From NCBI GenBank assembly GCA_958510875.1, contig OY294072.1, positions 1-64,000 of the forward strand: DNA of 64,000 nt, in the 5' to 3' direction. Positions within the stretch are counted from its first letter, which is position 1, and every line of letters starts with the position of its first letter. Made by a program: the position numbers and the translations under genes. The DNA is from Endomychus coccineus. Lineage: Eukaryota; Arthropoda; Insecta; Coleoptera; Endomychidae. Positions 48,025 to 59,583 of the stretch are shown one piece after another. The notes under the pieces were generated by a model. The model did not search any database and was not told the origin of the DNA. It was given only the letters and a program-made list of their open reading frames with translations.

Positions 48025-49182
48025 GGCCATCAAATACAGCTTTGTGATTAGTCAAATATTTATCAGACATGAGAGGAATGATTTTTTTTCAAGCTCATTT
48101 ATGATTCGATCTGGTCATATTTGACGTCATTCTGCAGGTACATGAATCGGCTACATGCATGCCAAGATTGGTTTCTTAAGTCAGATAACTGCACCACTTA
48201 TGCCACTCGTTATCGAACGTTACATATACAGTTCTGTCATTATTTGAGTATATTCTAGACATCAGAGAAAATATGATTTTGCACTCTTACGTATGATACG
48301 ATTCAGCCGTTTTTCATATTTTTACATAGCTAAATATCCCTTCTACACGTGTGCCAAAAATAATTCCTCAAGTCAGTTAAACACACACCTTATGATTTAT
48401 GAAATGAAGCTTTGACATTATTTGAGTATATTTTAGATATGAGAGGAAATAAATTTTTTTCTCGGCTCTTTATCATTCGATCTGGTCATATTTGACGTCA
48501 TTCTGCAGGTACATGAATCGGCTACATGCATGCCAAGATTGGTTTCTTAAGTCAGATAACTGCACCTCTTATGCCAGGGACCCCTGTATGATGACAGACT
48601 TGGAAAAAAAATTGCAAAATTCTGAAAAATTCACATTTCATCATTTGATAGTATTCATGATGAAACGGATAACAATCAAAGTTTCAGTTCGCTAACTTTC
48701 ATAGTTTAGGAGAAAAAAAATATTTTTATTTCAAAATTCTCAATTTCAAATTTTTTTTCCTCGATAGCGAATGAAGCAATTTCGCTCGAGACTATGACAT
48801 CCAACTTTCAAAAGCGAACTTTATCGGAAGGTAAATTTTAGGAAACGATTTGGAAAAAATTTTGTCAATCAAACCATGTACCTATACCTTTGCTCTTAGG
48901 AGGAAATTAATTTTATCCTTTTTCGCTAGAGTTATCGACATCATTGGGTAGGTACGTGAAAAACTACGATTTTATTACGACGTAAAATTTTTCTCAATCA
49001 ATCCGTTGCCGATCTAAAGCCAATTGAATTTTAATCCCTATGCTTTCCCATGTAAAACGTGGGAGGCCATATCAGCTGAACGAAGATATCCTCCTGTCAG
49101 TTTTTCGATATAATACGTTCCTGATGATGCTTAGAATTCGAATCAATATTTAGTGGAAAAATTTTGGTCAACTTCTATAGTG
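48025..49182. repeat. Subtelomeric satellite, short unit 3
   Basis: Module A with the TAGTGGAA allele, GTACCTATACC in the variable tract, and ACTACGAT where most units have ACTAAGAT. This last allele is shared only with short unit 4. Confidence 0.92.
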
Positions 49183-49301
49183 TAACCTAACCTAACCTAA
49201 CCTAACCTAACCTAACCTAACCTAACCTAACCTAACCTAACCTAACCTAATCTAACCTTACCTAACCTAACCTAACCAAACCTTACCTAACCTAACCAAC
49301 A
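49183..49301. repeat. CCTAA tract with CCTAAT variant
   Basis: About 119 bp of CCTAA including one TAATCTAA variant. The next spacer (50281-50399) has the same length and variant, so unit plus spacer was duplicated together. Confidence 0.95.
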
Positions 49302-50280
49302 GGCCATCAAATACAGCTTTGTGATTAGTCAAATATTTATCAGACATGAGAGGAATGATTTTTTTTCAAGCTCATTTATGATTCGATCTGGTCATATTTG
49401 ACGTCATTCTGCAGGTACATGAATCGGCTACATGCATGCCAAGATTGGTTTCTTAAGTCAGATAACTGCACCACTTATGCCACTCGTTATCGAACGTTAC
49501 ATATACAGTTCTGTCATTATTTGAGTATATTCTAGACATCAGAGAAAATATGATTTTGCACTCTTACGTATGATACGATTCAGCCGTTTTTCATATTTTT
49601 ACATAGCTAAATATCCCTTCTACACGTGTGCCAAAAATAATTCCTCAAGTCAGATAACTGCACCTCTTATGCCAGGGACCCCTGTATGATGACAGACTTG
49701 GAAAAAAAATTGCAAAATTCTGAAAAATTCACATTTCATCATTTGATAGTATTCATGATGAAACGGATAACAATCAAAGTTTCAGTTCGCTAACTTTCAT
49801 AGTTTAGGAGAAAAAAAATATTTTTATTTCAAAATTCTCAATTTCAAATTTTTTTTCCTCGATAGCGAATGAAGCAATTTCGCTCGAGACTATGACATCC
49901 AACTTTCAAAAGCGAACTTTATCGGAAGGTAAATTTTAGGAAACGATTTGGAAAAAATTTTGTCAATCAAACCATGTACCTATACCTTTGCTCTTAGGAG
50001 GAAATTAATTTTATCCTTTTTCGCTAGAGTTATCGACATCATTGGGTAGGTACGTGAAAAACTACGATTTTATTACGACGTAAAATTTTTCTCAATCAAT
50101 CCGTTGCCGATCTAAAGCCAATTGAATTTTAATCCCTATGCTTTCCCATGTAAAACGTGGGAGGCCATATCAGCTGAACGAAGATATCCTCCTGTCAGTT
50201 TTTCGATATAATACGTTCCTGATGATGCTTAGAATTCGAATCAATATTTAGTGGAAAAATTTTGGTCAACTTCTATAGTG
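49302..50280. repeat. Subtelomeric satellite, short unit 4 with one subrepeat deleted
   Basis: Sister of short unit 3 (same ACTACGAT allele) but 979 bp long. About 179 bp is missing, with the junction at a shared AAGTCAG in CCTCAAGTCAG-ATAACTGC. The loss equals one internal subrepeat, as expected of exchange between misaligned subrepeats. Confidence 0.92.
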
Positions 50281-50399
50281 TAACCTAACCTAACCTAACC
50301 TAACCTAACCTAACCTAACCTAACCTAACCTAACCTAACCTAACCTAATCTAACCTTACCTAACCTAACCTAACCAAACCTTACCTAACCTAACCAACA
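50281..50399. repeat. CCTAA tract with CCTAAT variant (second copy)
   Basis: Same length and internal variant as 49183-49301. Confidence 0.95.
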
Positions 50400-51556
50400 G
50401 GCCATCAAATACAGCTTTGTGATTAGTCAAATATTTATCAGACATGAGAGGAATGATTTTTTTTCAAGCTCATTTATGATTCGATCTGGTCATATTTGAC
50501 GTCATTCTGCAGGTACATGAATCGGCTACATGCATGCCAAGATTGGTTTCTTAAGTCAGATAACTGCACCACTTATGCCACTCGTTATCGAACGTTACAT
50601 ATACAGTTCTGTCATTATTTGAGTATATTCTAGACATCAGAGAAAATATGATTTTGCACTCTTACGTATGATACGATTCAGCCGTTTTTCATATTTTTAC
50701 ATAGCTAAATATCCCTTCTACACGTGTGCCAAAAATAATTCCTCAAGTCAGTTAAACGCACACCTTATGATTTATGAAATGAAGCTTTGACATTATTTGA
50801 GTATATTTTAGATATGAGAGGAAATAAATTTTTTTCTCGGCTCTTTATCATTCGATCTGGTCATATTTGACGTCATTCTGCAGGTACATGAATCGGCTAC
50901 ATGCATGCCAAGATTGGTTTCTTAAGTCAGATAACTGCACCTCTTATGCCAGGGACCCCTGTATGATGACAGACTTGGAAAAAAAATTGCAAAATTCTGA
51001 AAAATTCACATTTCATCATTTGATAGTATTCATGATGAAACGGATAACAATCAAAGTTTCAGTTCGCTAACTTTCATAGTTTAGGAGAAAAAAAATATTT
51101 TTATTTCAAAATTCTCAATTTCAAATTTTTTTTCCTCGATAGCGAATGAAGCAATTTCGCTCGAGACTATGACATCCAACTTTCAAAAGCGAACTTTATC
51201 GGAAGGTAAATTTTAGGAAACGATTTGGAAAAAATTTTGTCAATCAAACCATGTACTATACCTTTGCTCTTAGGAGGAAATTAATTTTATCCTTTTTCGC
51301 TAGAGTTATCGCCATCATTGGGTAGGTACGTGAAAAACTAAGATTTTATTACGACGTAAAATTTTTCTCAATCAATCCGTTGCCGATCTAAAGCCAATTG
51401 AATTTTAATCCCTATGCTTTCCCATGTAAAACGTGGGAGGCCATATCAGTTGAACGAAGATATCCTCCTGTCAGTTTTTCGATATAATACGTTCCTGATG
51501 ATGCTTAGAATTCGAATCAATATTTAGTGGAAAAATTTTGGTCAACTTCTATAGTG
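50400..51556. repeat. Subtelomeric satellite, short unit 5
   Basis: Complete module A with a few private substitutions (for example CGCCATC for CGACATC near 51310). It is followed by an 84-bp tract (51557-51640) in which the CCAAACCTTACC variant block occurs twice. Confidence 0.92.
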
Positions 51557-51640
51557 TAACCTAACCTAACCTAACCTAACCTAACCTAACCAAACCTTAC
51601 CTAACCTAACCTAACCAAACCTTACCTAACCTAACCAACA

Positions 51641-52792
51641 GGCCATCAAATACAGCTTTGTGATTAGTCAAATATTTATCAGACATGAGAGGAATGATTT
51701 TTTTTCAAGCTCATTTATGATTCGATCTGGTCATATTTGACGTCATTCTGCAGGTACATGAATCGGCTACATGCATGCCAAGATTGGTTTCTTAAGTCAG
51801 ATAACTGCACCACTTATGCCACTCGTTATCGAACGTTACATATACAGTTCTGTCATTATTTGAGTATATTCTAGACATCAGAGAAAATATGATTTTGCAC
51901 TCTTACGTATGATACGATTCAGCCGTTTTTCATATTTTTACATAGCTAAATATCCCTTCTACACGTGTGCCAAAAATAATTCCTCAAGTCAGTTAAACGC
52001 ACACCTTATGATTTATGAAATGAAGCTTTGACATTATTTGAGTATATTTTAGATATGAGAGGAAATAAATTTTTTTCTCGGCTCTTTGTCATTCGATCTG
52101 GTCATATTTGACGTCATTCTGCAGGTACATGAATCGGCTACATGCATGCCAAGATTGGTTTCTTAAGTCAGATAACTGCACCTCTTATGCCAGGGACCCC
52201 TGTATGATGACAGACTTGGAAAAAAAATTGCAAAATTCTGAAAAATTCACATTTCATCATTTGATAGTATTCATGATGAAACGGATAACAATCAAAGTTT
52301 CAGTTCGCTAACTTTCATAGTTTAGGAGAAAAAAAATATTTTTATTTCAAAATTCTCAATTTCAAATTTTTTTTCCTCGATAGCGAATGAAGCAATTTCG
52401 CTCGAGACTATGACATCCAACTTTCAAAAGCGAACTTTATCGGAAGGTAAATTTTAGGAAACGATTTGGAAAAAATTTTGTCAATCAAACCATGTACCTT
52501 TGCTCTTAGGAGGAAATTAATTTTATCCTTTTTCGCTAGAGTTATCGACATCATTGGGTAGGTACGTGAAAAACTAAGATTTTATTACGACGTAAAATTT
52601 TTCTCAATCAATCCGTTGCCGATCTAAAGCCAATTGAATTTTAATCCCTATGCTTTCCCATGTAAAACGTGGGAGGCCATATCAGCTGAACGAAGATATC
52701 CTCCTGTCAGTTTTTCGATATAATACGTTCCTGATGATGCTTAGAATTCGAATCAATATTTAGTGGAAAAATTTTGGTCAACTTCTATAGTG
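51641..52792. repeat. Subtelomeric satellite, short unit 6
   Basis: Module A with the shortest form of the variable tract (CATGTACCTTTGC near 52490) and a CTTTGTC variant near 52085. Confidence 0.92.
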
Positions 52793-52831
52793 TAACCTAA
52801 CCTAACCAAACCTTACCTAACCTAACCAACA

Positions 52832-53987
52832 GGCCATCAAATACAGCTTTGTGATTAGTCAAATATTTATCAGACATGAGAGGAATGATTTTTTTTCAAG
52901 CTCATTTATGATTCGATCTGGTCATATTTGACGTCATTCTGCAGGTACATGAATCGGCTACATGCATGCCAAGATTGGTTTCTTAAGTCAGATAACTGCA
53001 CCACTTATGCCACTCGTTATCGAACGTTACATATACAGTTCTGTCATTATTTGAGTATATTCTAGACATCAGAGAAAATATGATTTTGCACTCTTACGTA
53101 TGATACGATTCAGCCGTTTTTCATATTTTTACATAGCTAAATATCCCTTCTACACGTGTGCCAAAAATAATTCCTCAAGTCAGTTAAACGCACACCTTAT
53201 GATTTATGAAATGAAGCTTTGACATTATTTGAGTATATTTTAGATATGAGAGGAAATAAATTTTTTTCTCGGCTCTTTATCATTCGATCTGGTCATATTT
53301 GACGTCATTCTGCAGGTACATGAATCGGCTACATGCATGCCAAGATTGGTTTCTTAAGTCAGATAACTGCACCTCTTATGCCAGGGACCCCTGTATGATG
53401 ACAGACTTGGAAAAAAAATTGCAAAATTCTGAAAAATTCACATTTCATCATTTGATAGTATTCATGATGAAACGGATAACAATCAAAGTTTCAGTTCGCT
53501 AACTTTCATAGTTTAGGAGAAAAAAAATATTTTTATTTCAAAATTCTCAATTTCAAATTTTTTTTCCTCGATAGCGAATGAAGCAATTTCGCTCGAGACT
53601 ATGACATCCAACTTTCAAAAGCGAACTTTATCGGAAGGTAAATTTTAGGAAACGATTTGGAAAAAATTTTGTCAATCAAACCATGTACCTACCTTTGCTC
53701 TTAGGAGGAAATTAATTTTATCCTTTTTCGCTAGAGTTATCGACATCATTGGGTAGGTACGTGAAAAACTAAGATTTTATTACGACGTAAAATTTTTCTC
53801 AATCAATCCGTTGCCGATCTAAAGCCAATTGAATTTTAATCCCTATGCTTTCCCATGTAAAACGTGGGAGGCCATATCAGCTGAACGAAGATATCCTCCT
53901 GTCAGTTTTTCGATATAATACGTTCCTGATGATGCTTAGAATTCGAATCAATATTTAGTGGGAAAATTTTGGTCAACTTCTATAGTG
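52832..53987. repeat. Subtelomeric satellite, short unit 7
   Basis: Module A carrying the TAGTGGGA and GTACCTACC alleles of short units 1 and 2. Confidence 0.92.
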
Positions 53988-54026
53988 TAACCTAACCTAA
54001 CCAAACCTTACCTAACCTAACCAACA

Positions 54027-55184
54027 GGCCATCAAATACAGCTTTGTGATTAGTCAAATATTTATCAGACATGAGAGGAATGATTTTTTTTCAAGCTCAT
54101 TTATGATTCGATCTGGTCATATTTGACGTCATTCTGCAGGTACATGAATCGGCTACATGCATGCCAAGATTGGTTTCTTAAGTCAGATAACTGCACCACT
54201 TATGCCACTCGTTATCGAACGTTACATATACAGTTCTGTCATTATTTGAGTATATTCTAGACATCAGAGAAAATATGATTTTGCACTCTTACGTATGATA
54301 CGATTCAGCCGTTTTTCATATTTTTACATAGCTAAATATCCCTTCTACACGTGTGCCAAAAATAATTCCTCAAGTCAGTTAAACGCACACCTTATGATTT
54401 ATGAAATGAAGCTTTGACATTATTTGAGTATATTTTAGATATGAGAGGAAATAAATTTTTTTCTCGGCTCTTTATCATTCGATCTGGTCATATTTGACGT
54501 CATTCTGCAGGTACATGAATCGGCTACATGCATGCCAAGATTGGTTTCTTAAGTCAGATAACTGCACCTCTTATGCCAGGGACCCCTGTATGATGACAGA
54601 CTTGGAAAAAAAATTGCAAAATTCTGAAAAATTCACATTTCATCATTTGATAGTATTCATGATGAAACGGATAACAATCAAAGTTTCAGTTCGCTAACTT
54701 TCATAGTTTAGGAGAAAAAAAATATTTTTATTTCAAAATTCTCAATTTCAAATTTTTTTTCCTCGATAGCGAATGAAGCAATTTCGCTCGAGACTATGAC
54801 ATCCAACTTTCAAAAGCGAACTTTATCGGAAGGTAAATTTTAGGAAACGATTTGGAAAAAATTTTGTCAATCAAACCATGTACCTATACCTTTGCTCTTA
54901 GGAGGAAATTAATTTTATCCTTTTTCGCTAGAGTTATCGACATCATTGGGTAGGTACGTGAAAAACTAAGATTTTATTACGACGTAAAATTTTTCTCAAT
55001 CAATCCGTTGCCGATCTAAAGCCAATTGAATTTTAATCCCTATGCTTTCCCATGTAAAACGTGGGAGGCCATATCAGCTGAACGAAGATATCCTCCTGTC
55101 AGTTTTTCGATATAATACGTTCCTGATGATGCTTAGAATTCGAATCAATATTTAGTGGAAAAATTTTGGTCAACTTCTATAATG
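54027..55184. repeat. Subtelomeric satellite, short unit 8
   Basis: Module A ending in ATAATG where the other units have ATAGTG, followed by the standard 39-bp telomere-like tract. Confidence 0.92.
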
Positions 55185-55223
55185 TAACCTAACCTAACCA
55201 AACCTTACCTAACCTAACCAACA

Positions 55224-56381
55224 GGCCATCAAATACAGCTTTGTGATTAGTCAAATATTTATCAGACATGAGAGGAATGATTTTTTTTCAAGCTCATTTA
55301 TGATTCGATCTGGTCATATTTGACGTCATTCTGCAGGTACATGAATCGGCTACATGCATGCCAAGATTGGTTTCTTAAGTCAGATAACTGCACCACTTAT
55401 GCCACTCGTTATCGAACGTTACATATACAGTTCTGTCATTATTTGAGTATATTCTAGACATCAGAGAAAATATGATTTTGCACTCTTACGTATGATACGA
55501 TTCAGCCGTTTTTCATATTTTTACATAGCTAAATATCCCTTCTACACGTGTGCCAAAAATAATTCCTCAAGTCAGTTAAACACACACCTTATGATTTATG
55601 AAATGAAGCTTTGACATTATTTGAGTATATTTTAGATATGAGAGGAAATAAATTTTTTTCTCGGCTCTTTATCATTCGATCTGGTCATATTTGACGTCAT
55701 TCTGCAGGTACATGAATCGGCTACATGCATGCCAAGATTGGTTTCTTAAGTCAGATAACTGCACCTCTTATGCCAGGGACCCCTGTATGATGACAGACTT
55801 GGAAAAAAAATTGCAAAATTCTGAAAAATTCACATTTCATCATTTGATAGTATTCATGATGAAACGGATAACAATCAAAGTTTCAGTTCGCTAACTTTCA
55901 TAGTTTAGGAGAAAAAAAATATTTTTATTTCAAAATTCTCAATTTCAAATTTTTTTTCCTCGATAGCGAATGAAGCAATTTCGCTCGAGACTATGACATC
56001 CAACTTTCAAAAGCGAACTTTATCGGAAGGTAAATTTTAGGAAACGATTTGGAAAAAATTTTGTCAATCAAACCATGTACCTATACCTTTGCTCTTAGGA
56101 GGAAATTAATTTTATCCTTTTTCGCTAGAGTTATCGACATCATTGGGTAGGTACGTGAAAAACTAAGATTTTATTACGACGTAAAATTTTTCTCAATCAA
56201 TCCGTTGCCGATCTAAAGCCAATTGAATTTTAATCCCTATGCTTTCCCATGTAAAACGTGGGAGGCCATATCAGCTGAACGAAGATATCCTCCTGTCAGT
56301 TTTTCGATATAATACGTTCCTGATGATGCTTAGAATTCGAATCAATATTTAGTGGAAAAATTTTGGTCAACTTCTATAGTG
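55224..56381. repeat. Subtelomeric satellite, short unit 9
   Basis: Complete module A. Its proximal end is followed by about 40 bp of CCTAA and then the poly(T) of family B. Confidence 0.92.
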
Positions 56382-56419
56382 TAACCTAACCTAACCTAAC
56401 CTAACCTAACCTAACCTAA

Positions 56420-56460
<41 letters not shown>

Positions 56461-56632
56461 GAGGTGTGAAAATCTTTGAAAGATTCTCTAGCCTGGATGG
56501 AAGGGGCCAGAGTTATGTGGGATTTCCACCCACTAAAAACACACCCCTCTTCTTTGTAGCTTCCCGGGAGACCGATGTTCGGTATATCTTCGGGTCGTTT
56601 TTTTTTTTTTTTTTTTTCAATTCCTTATTTCT

Positions 56633-59581
56633 CTATATTCTTCCTTCTCTCATTTCTTTTTCTTTTTTCCTCTCTTTTTCCGCTCTGTTTGTCATAATTT
56701 TTGTTACGTATTTCGTTATTTCTTGCCAGTTCTCTTTTGACTCTAGTAGAGTTTCTTGAAAGCTTTCCGGCTCCAACTTTTTCTTTAGCCTTTTCTCTAG
56801 GACTTCTAGATCGTTTTTGTCCGTGACACATTCAAAGATCGCATGTTCTGCGTCATCTGTTACTCCGCAGGTTTCACATCTGTCTGTTTCAGATTTTCCA
56901 ATACGATTTGTGTACTTTTTGAAAGCCCCATGACCTGTTAAGACCTGAGTTAGATAGAAGTCATTTTCTCCGTGTGTCCTGTTTATCCATTTTTTTAGGT
57001 CTGGAATCAATTTTTTGGTCCATTTGGCTTTGTCCGTTTTATCATCTTTCCATCTATCTGCCCATTCGTTTGTCAAGCTTTCCTCCAGCCCATGTATATT
57101 TGTCCCTCTTTTCTTTGCCTCATATTTCTTCTTCCTCTCCTTAACTTTAAGGTCTATCGGTGTTTGGCTCGCTATTACTTCTGCCGCCTCAGTGGAAACC
57201 GTCCTGTATGCCTTGGCTATTCGTATGGACATTATTCTGTGTACCTTATTTATTTCTTTTCTGTATTTTTCCACCCCCATAGCCTCTGCCCATATCGGGG
57301 CTGCATACAATACTATTGATGTTGCACAGGCACATAGTAGTTTTCTTTTATTTTCCGAAGGTCCCCCTAAATTTGGTATGATTATTTCTAATTTTTTCAT
57401 TGTTTTCAGCGCCTTTTGTGTCACCTTTTCTATATGTTTCCCGAATATTAGCCTTTTGTCTATCGTTACTCCTAAATATTTTGCTTCGTCTTTTGTTTCT
57501 ATTACAGTGTCTTCGAATCTGAAACTCATTTGATTCTCTCTCTTGCATCCGATCAATAGTACCGCTTCTGTTTTTTGCGGTGCCACTTCTAGCTTATTTT
57601 CTTTCATCCACATCGCTATTTTTTTTAGAGCTTCTTCTGCTTTTTTTATCAAGCTTTCTCTACTGTTTCCCTTTATTACCAGAGCCAAGTCATCGGCGTA
57701 AGCTATTGCCTGCGTCCCTTCTGGGTATTGGATCTGCAGGACCCCATCATACAGTACATTCCATAATAATGGACCCAGTACAGATCCCTGCGGGACTCCC
57801 GCCGTGGTTTCCATCTCACTTCCGTCTGTTAATATTATTTTTCTCTCGTTCAGGTAGTCGCTTATTATGTTTTGTAGGTACTTGGATATTTTTTTTTCCC
57901 TCAGTCTTTTCTTTATAATTTGCCAGCTTGCAGAGTTAAACGCGTTCTTCACGTCTATTATTATGAGTAGTGCTATTGTCCTTTTCTTACCATATTGAGC
58001 TCCTTTAGCTATGCTCACTACCTTATTTAGGGCATCTATCGTGGACCTTCCTGGCATGAAGCCATATTGATGTTTTGATATTCCGTTTCTTTCCTCCAGT
58101 TCTTCTCTTATCCTATTTCCTATTATTTGTTCATATACTTTCCCCATTGTGTCTAATAAACATATCGGTCTATACTGTCTCGAGTCCTTTTCTCCCTTTT
58201 CTGTCAATATGACTTTTGCTCTTTTCCACCGGGTAGGGAAGCTATTTTTTTTCAGCAGATTGTCATATAGTTCCAACATTTGTTTTGGGCACTCCTTTAT
58301 GGTCTCTTTTATAATTTCCGGTACTATTTTGTCTGGCCCCGGCGCTTTCCCATTCTTAATTTTATTTGCTGCTGTTATAAGTTCTGTCATGGTTAATTTC
58401 GGCGCATCTGTCTTCTTCCCTATTCTTGTTACTTTATTGTGTTGCGGAAATAACTTCTTTATTATTTTTTCTTCTTCTTCTATTCTCAAACTTAATTTAT
58501 CATGAGTCGTTTTCAGTCTATTGGTCGCTATTTTGTATGCGCTACCCCAGGTGTCATTTTCTATATCGTTTATCATGCTTTTCCATTTTTCTTTCTTTGA
58601 GTTTTCAATTTCTTTACGTAGATTCTTCTTAGTTATTTTATACGTTTCTTCCTCTTCCTTGTTTACAATGTTCTTTGTGTGATTTCTTGTTATCCTTCTT
58701 CTTCCTTTATTGCATTCTTTTCTTAGTTCCTCTATCTTCTGGTTCCACCAATATGGTACTTTGTCTAGGTAGCTTTGTTTTCTCAGGGCTGCAGTTTTTT
58801 CAGCCGATTTTATATTTCTTGTCATTTCGTCCACTGTAACATTTTGTTTTTCCATAGTTAGAAGTTTAATAGTTTCCGCATATATATTTTTGTCTATTAC
58901 TACCATTCCTGCTGTTTTCTGCCTTGCTTTTCTGTTTACTTTGTTCCGTATATCGAAACTTATATATCTATGATCACTGCTTGATTCTTCATCATGTACC
59001 TTCCAGTTCTCAATTTTGTCCCATATCCTCGTATGCGCCATTGTGAGGTCGATAACTGATGTGCCCGTTTTTCTGATTAGTGTGGGTTCTTTTCCTTTGT
59101 TTACAATCATCATATCCGTTACTGTTGCCCATTCCCTTATTTCTGTCCCCCTTTTATCTTCAGTTTTTGATCCCCATAGTGGGCTTTTACCATTGAAGTC
59201 TCCAGCTACTATGCAAGGTAGCTTTTGTGTTTTAACACTGTCCTGTAGATCTTGCAAGATATTTTCCACCTGCATTTTTGTTTCATTTGGAGATATGTAG
59301 CAACTATAAATTACCAATTCCTCCAATTCGTTCCAGACAAAACCTTGCCCTTGCCCCCTATTATATACTTTTGGTCCCTTCTTCATTATTTTTATCCCTG
59401 CATCCCCATTGTTGCATGTATACCATTTTTCTTTTCCTATCCTTTTTTTGTTTATTTCACTGCCTATTATGAGTCCTACTTCTAACTTAGTTGTTGTTTC
59501 GATGAGTAGGTCATGTGCTAAGGCGCATCTATTCAGATTTATTTGAAGCACCCTTTCTACTGTATCGGCCTGTTTGAGCAT
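56633..59581 (-). CDS. Family B ORF2, endonuclease-reverse transcriptase (intact)
   Basis: A full 982-residue protein that nicks telomeric DNA and copies element RNA there. Endonuclease residues: E42, GDFN 127-130, SDH 202-204. Reverse transcriptase motifs: APGPD 413-417, catalytic D543, GVPQGS 595-600 and YADD 628-631, followed by a YLG motif at 702-704. C-terminal CCHC: C902, C905, H913, C918, as in R1-clade elements. The ATG at 59581 lies two bases after the ORF1 TAG (TAG-AA-ATG), which suggests translation by termination and reinitiation. I see no frameshift or missing key residue. This is the only complete RT in the window. Confidence 0.95.
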   Translation of the reverse strand: MLKQADTVERVLQINLNRCALAHDLLIETTTKLEVGLIIGSEINKKRIGKEKWYTCNNGDAGIKIMKKGPKVYNRGQGQGFVWNELEELVIYSCYISPNETKMQVENILQDLQDSVKTQKLPCIVAGDFNGKSPLWGSKTEDKRGTEIREWATVTDMMIVNKGKEPTLIRKTGTSVIDLTMAHTRIWDKIENWKVHDEESSSDHRYISFDIRNKVNRKARQKTAGMVVIDKNIYAETIKLLTMEKQNVTVDEMTRNIKSAEKTAALRKQSYLDKVPYWWNQKIEELRKECNKGRRRITRNHTKNIVNKEEEETYKITKKNLRKEIENSKKEKWKSMINDIENDTWGSAYKIATNRLKTTHDKLSLRIEEEEKIIKKLFPQHNKVTRIGKKTDAPKLTMTELITAANKIKNGKAPGPDKIVPEIIKETIKECPKQMLELYDNLLKKNSFPTRWKRAKVILTEKGEKDSRQYRPICLLDTMGKVYEQIIGNRIREELEERNGISKHQYGFMPGRSTIDALNKVVSIAKGAQYGKKRTIALLIIIDVKNAFNSASWQIIKKRLREKKISKYLQNIISDYLNERKIILTDGSEMETTAGVPQGSVLGPLLWNVLYDGVLQIQYPEGTQAIAYADDLALVIKGNSRESLIKKAEEALKKIAMWMKENKLEVAPQKTEAVLLIGCKRENQMSFRFEDTVIETKDEAKYLGVTIDKRLIFGKHIEKVTQKALKTMKKLEIIIPNLGGPSENKRKLLCACATSIVLYAAPIWAEAMGVEKYRKEINKVHRIMSIRIAKAYRTVSTEAAEVIASQTPIDLKVKERKKKYEAKKRGTNIHGLEESLTNEWADRWKDDKTDKAKWTKKLIPDLKKWINRTHGENDFYLTQVLTGHGAFKKYTNRIGKSETDRCETCGVTDDAEHAIFECVTDKNDLEVLEKRLKKKLEPESFQETLLESKENWQEITKYVTKIMTNRAEKERKKEKEMREGRI

Positions 59582-59583
59582 TT

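Noticed and set aside
38505..56381. Regular repeats with spacers as a CRISPR-like array
   Set aside because: Units are over 1 kb, spacers are telomere repeat, and there are no cas genes; the window is eukaryotic.
56599..56617. Internal T-run in family B as a second poly(A) tail or nested insertion
   Set aside because: It lies within the 3' UTR with no telomere repeat or element junction next to it; a simple low-complexity stretch.
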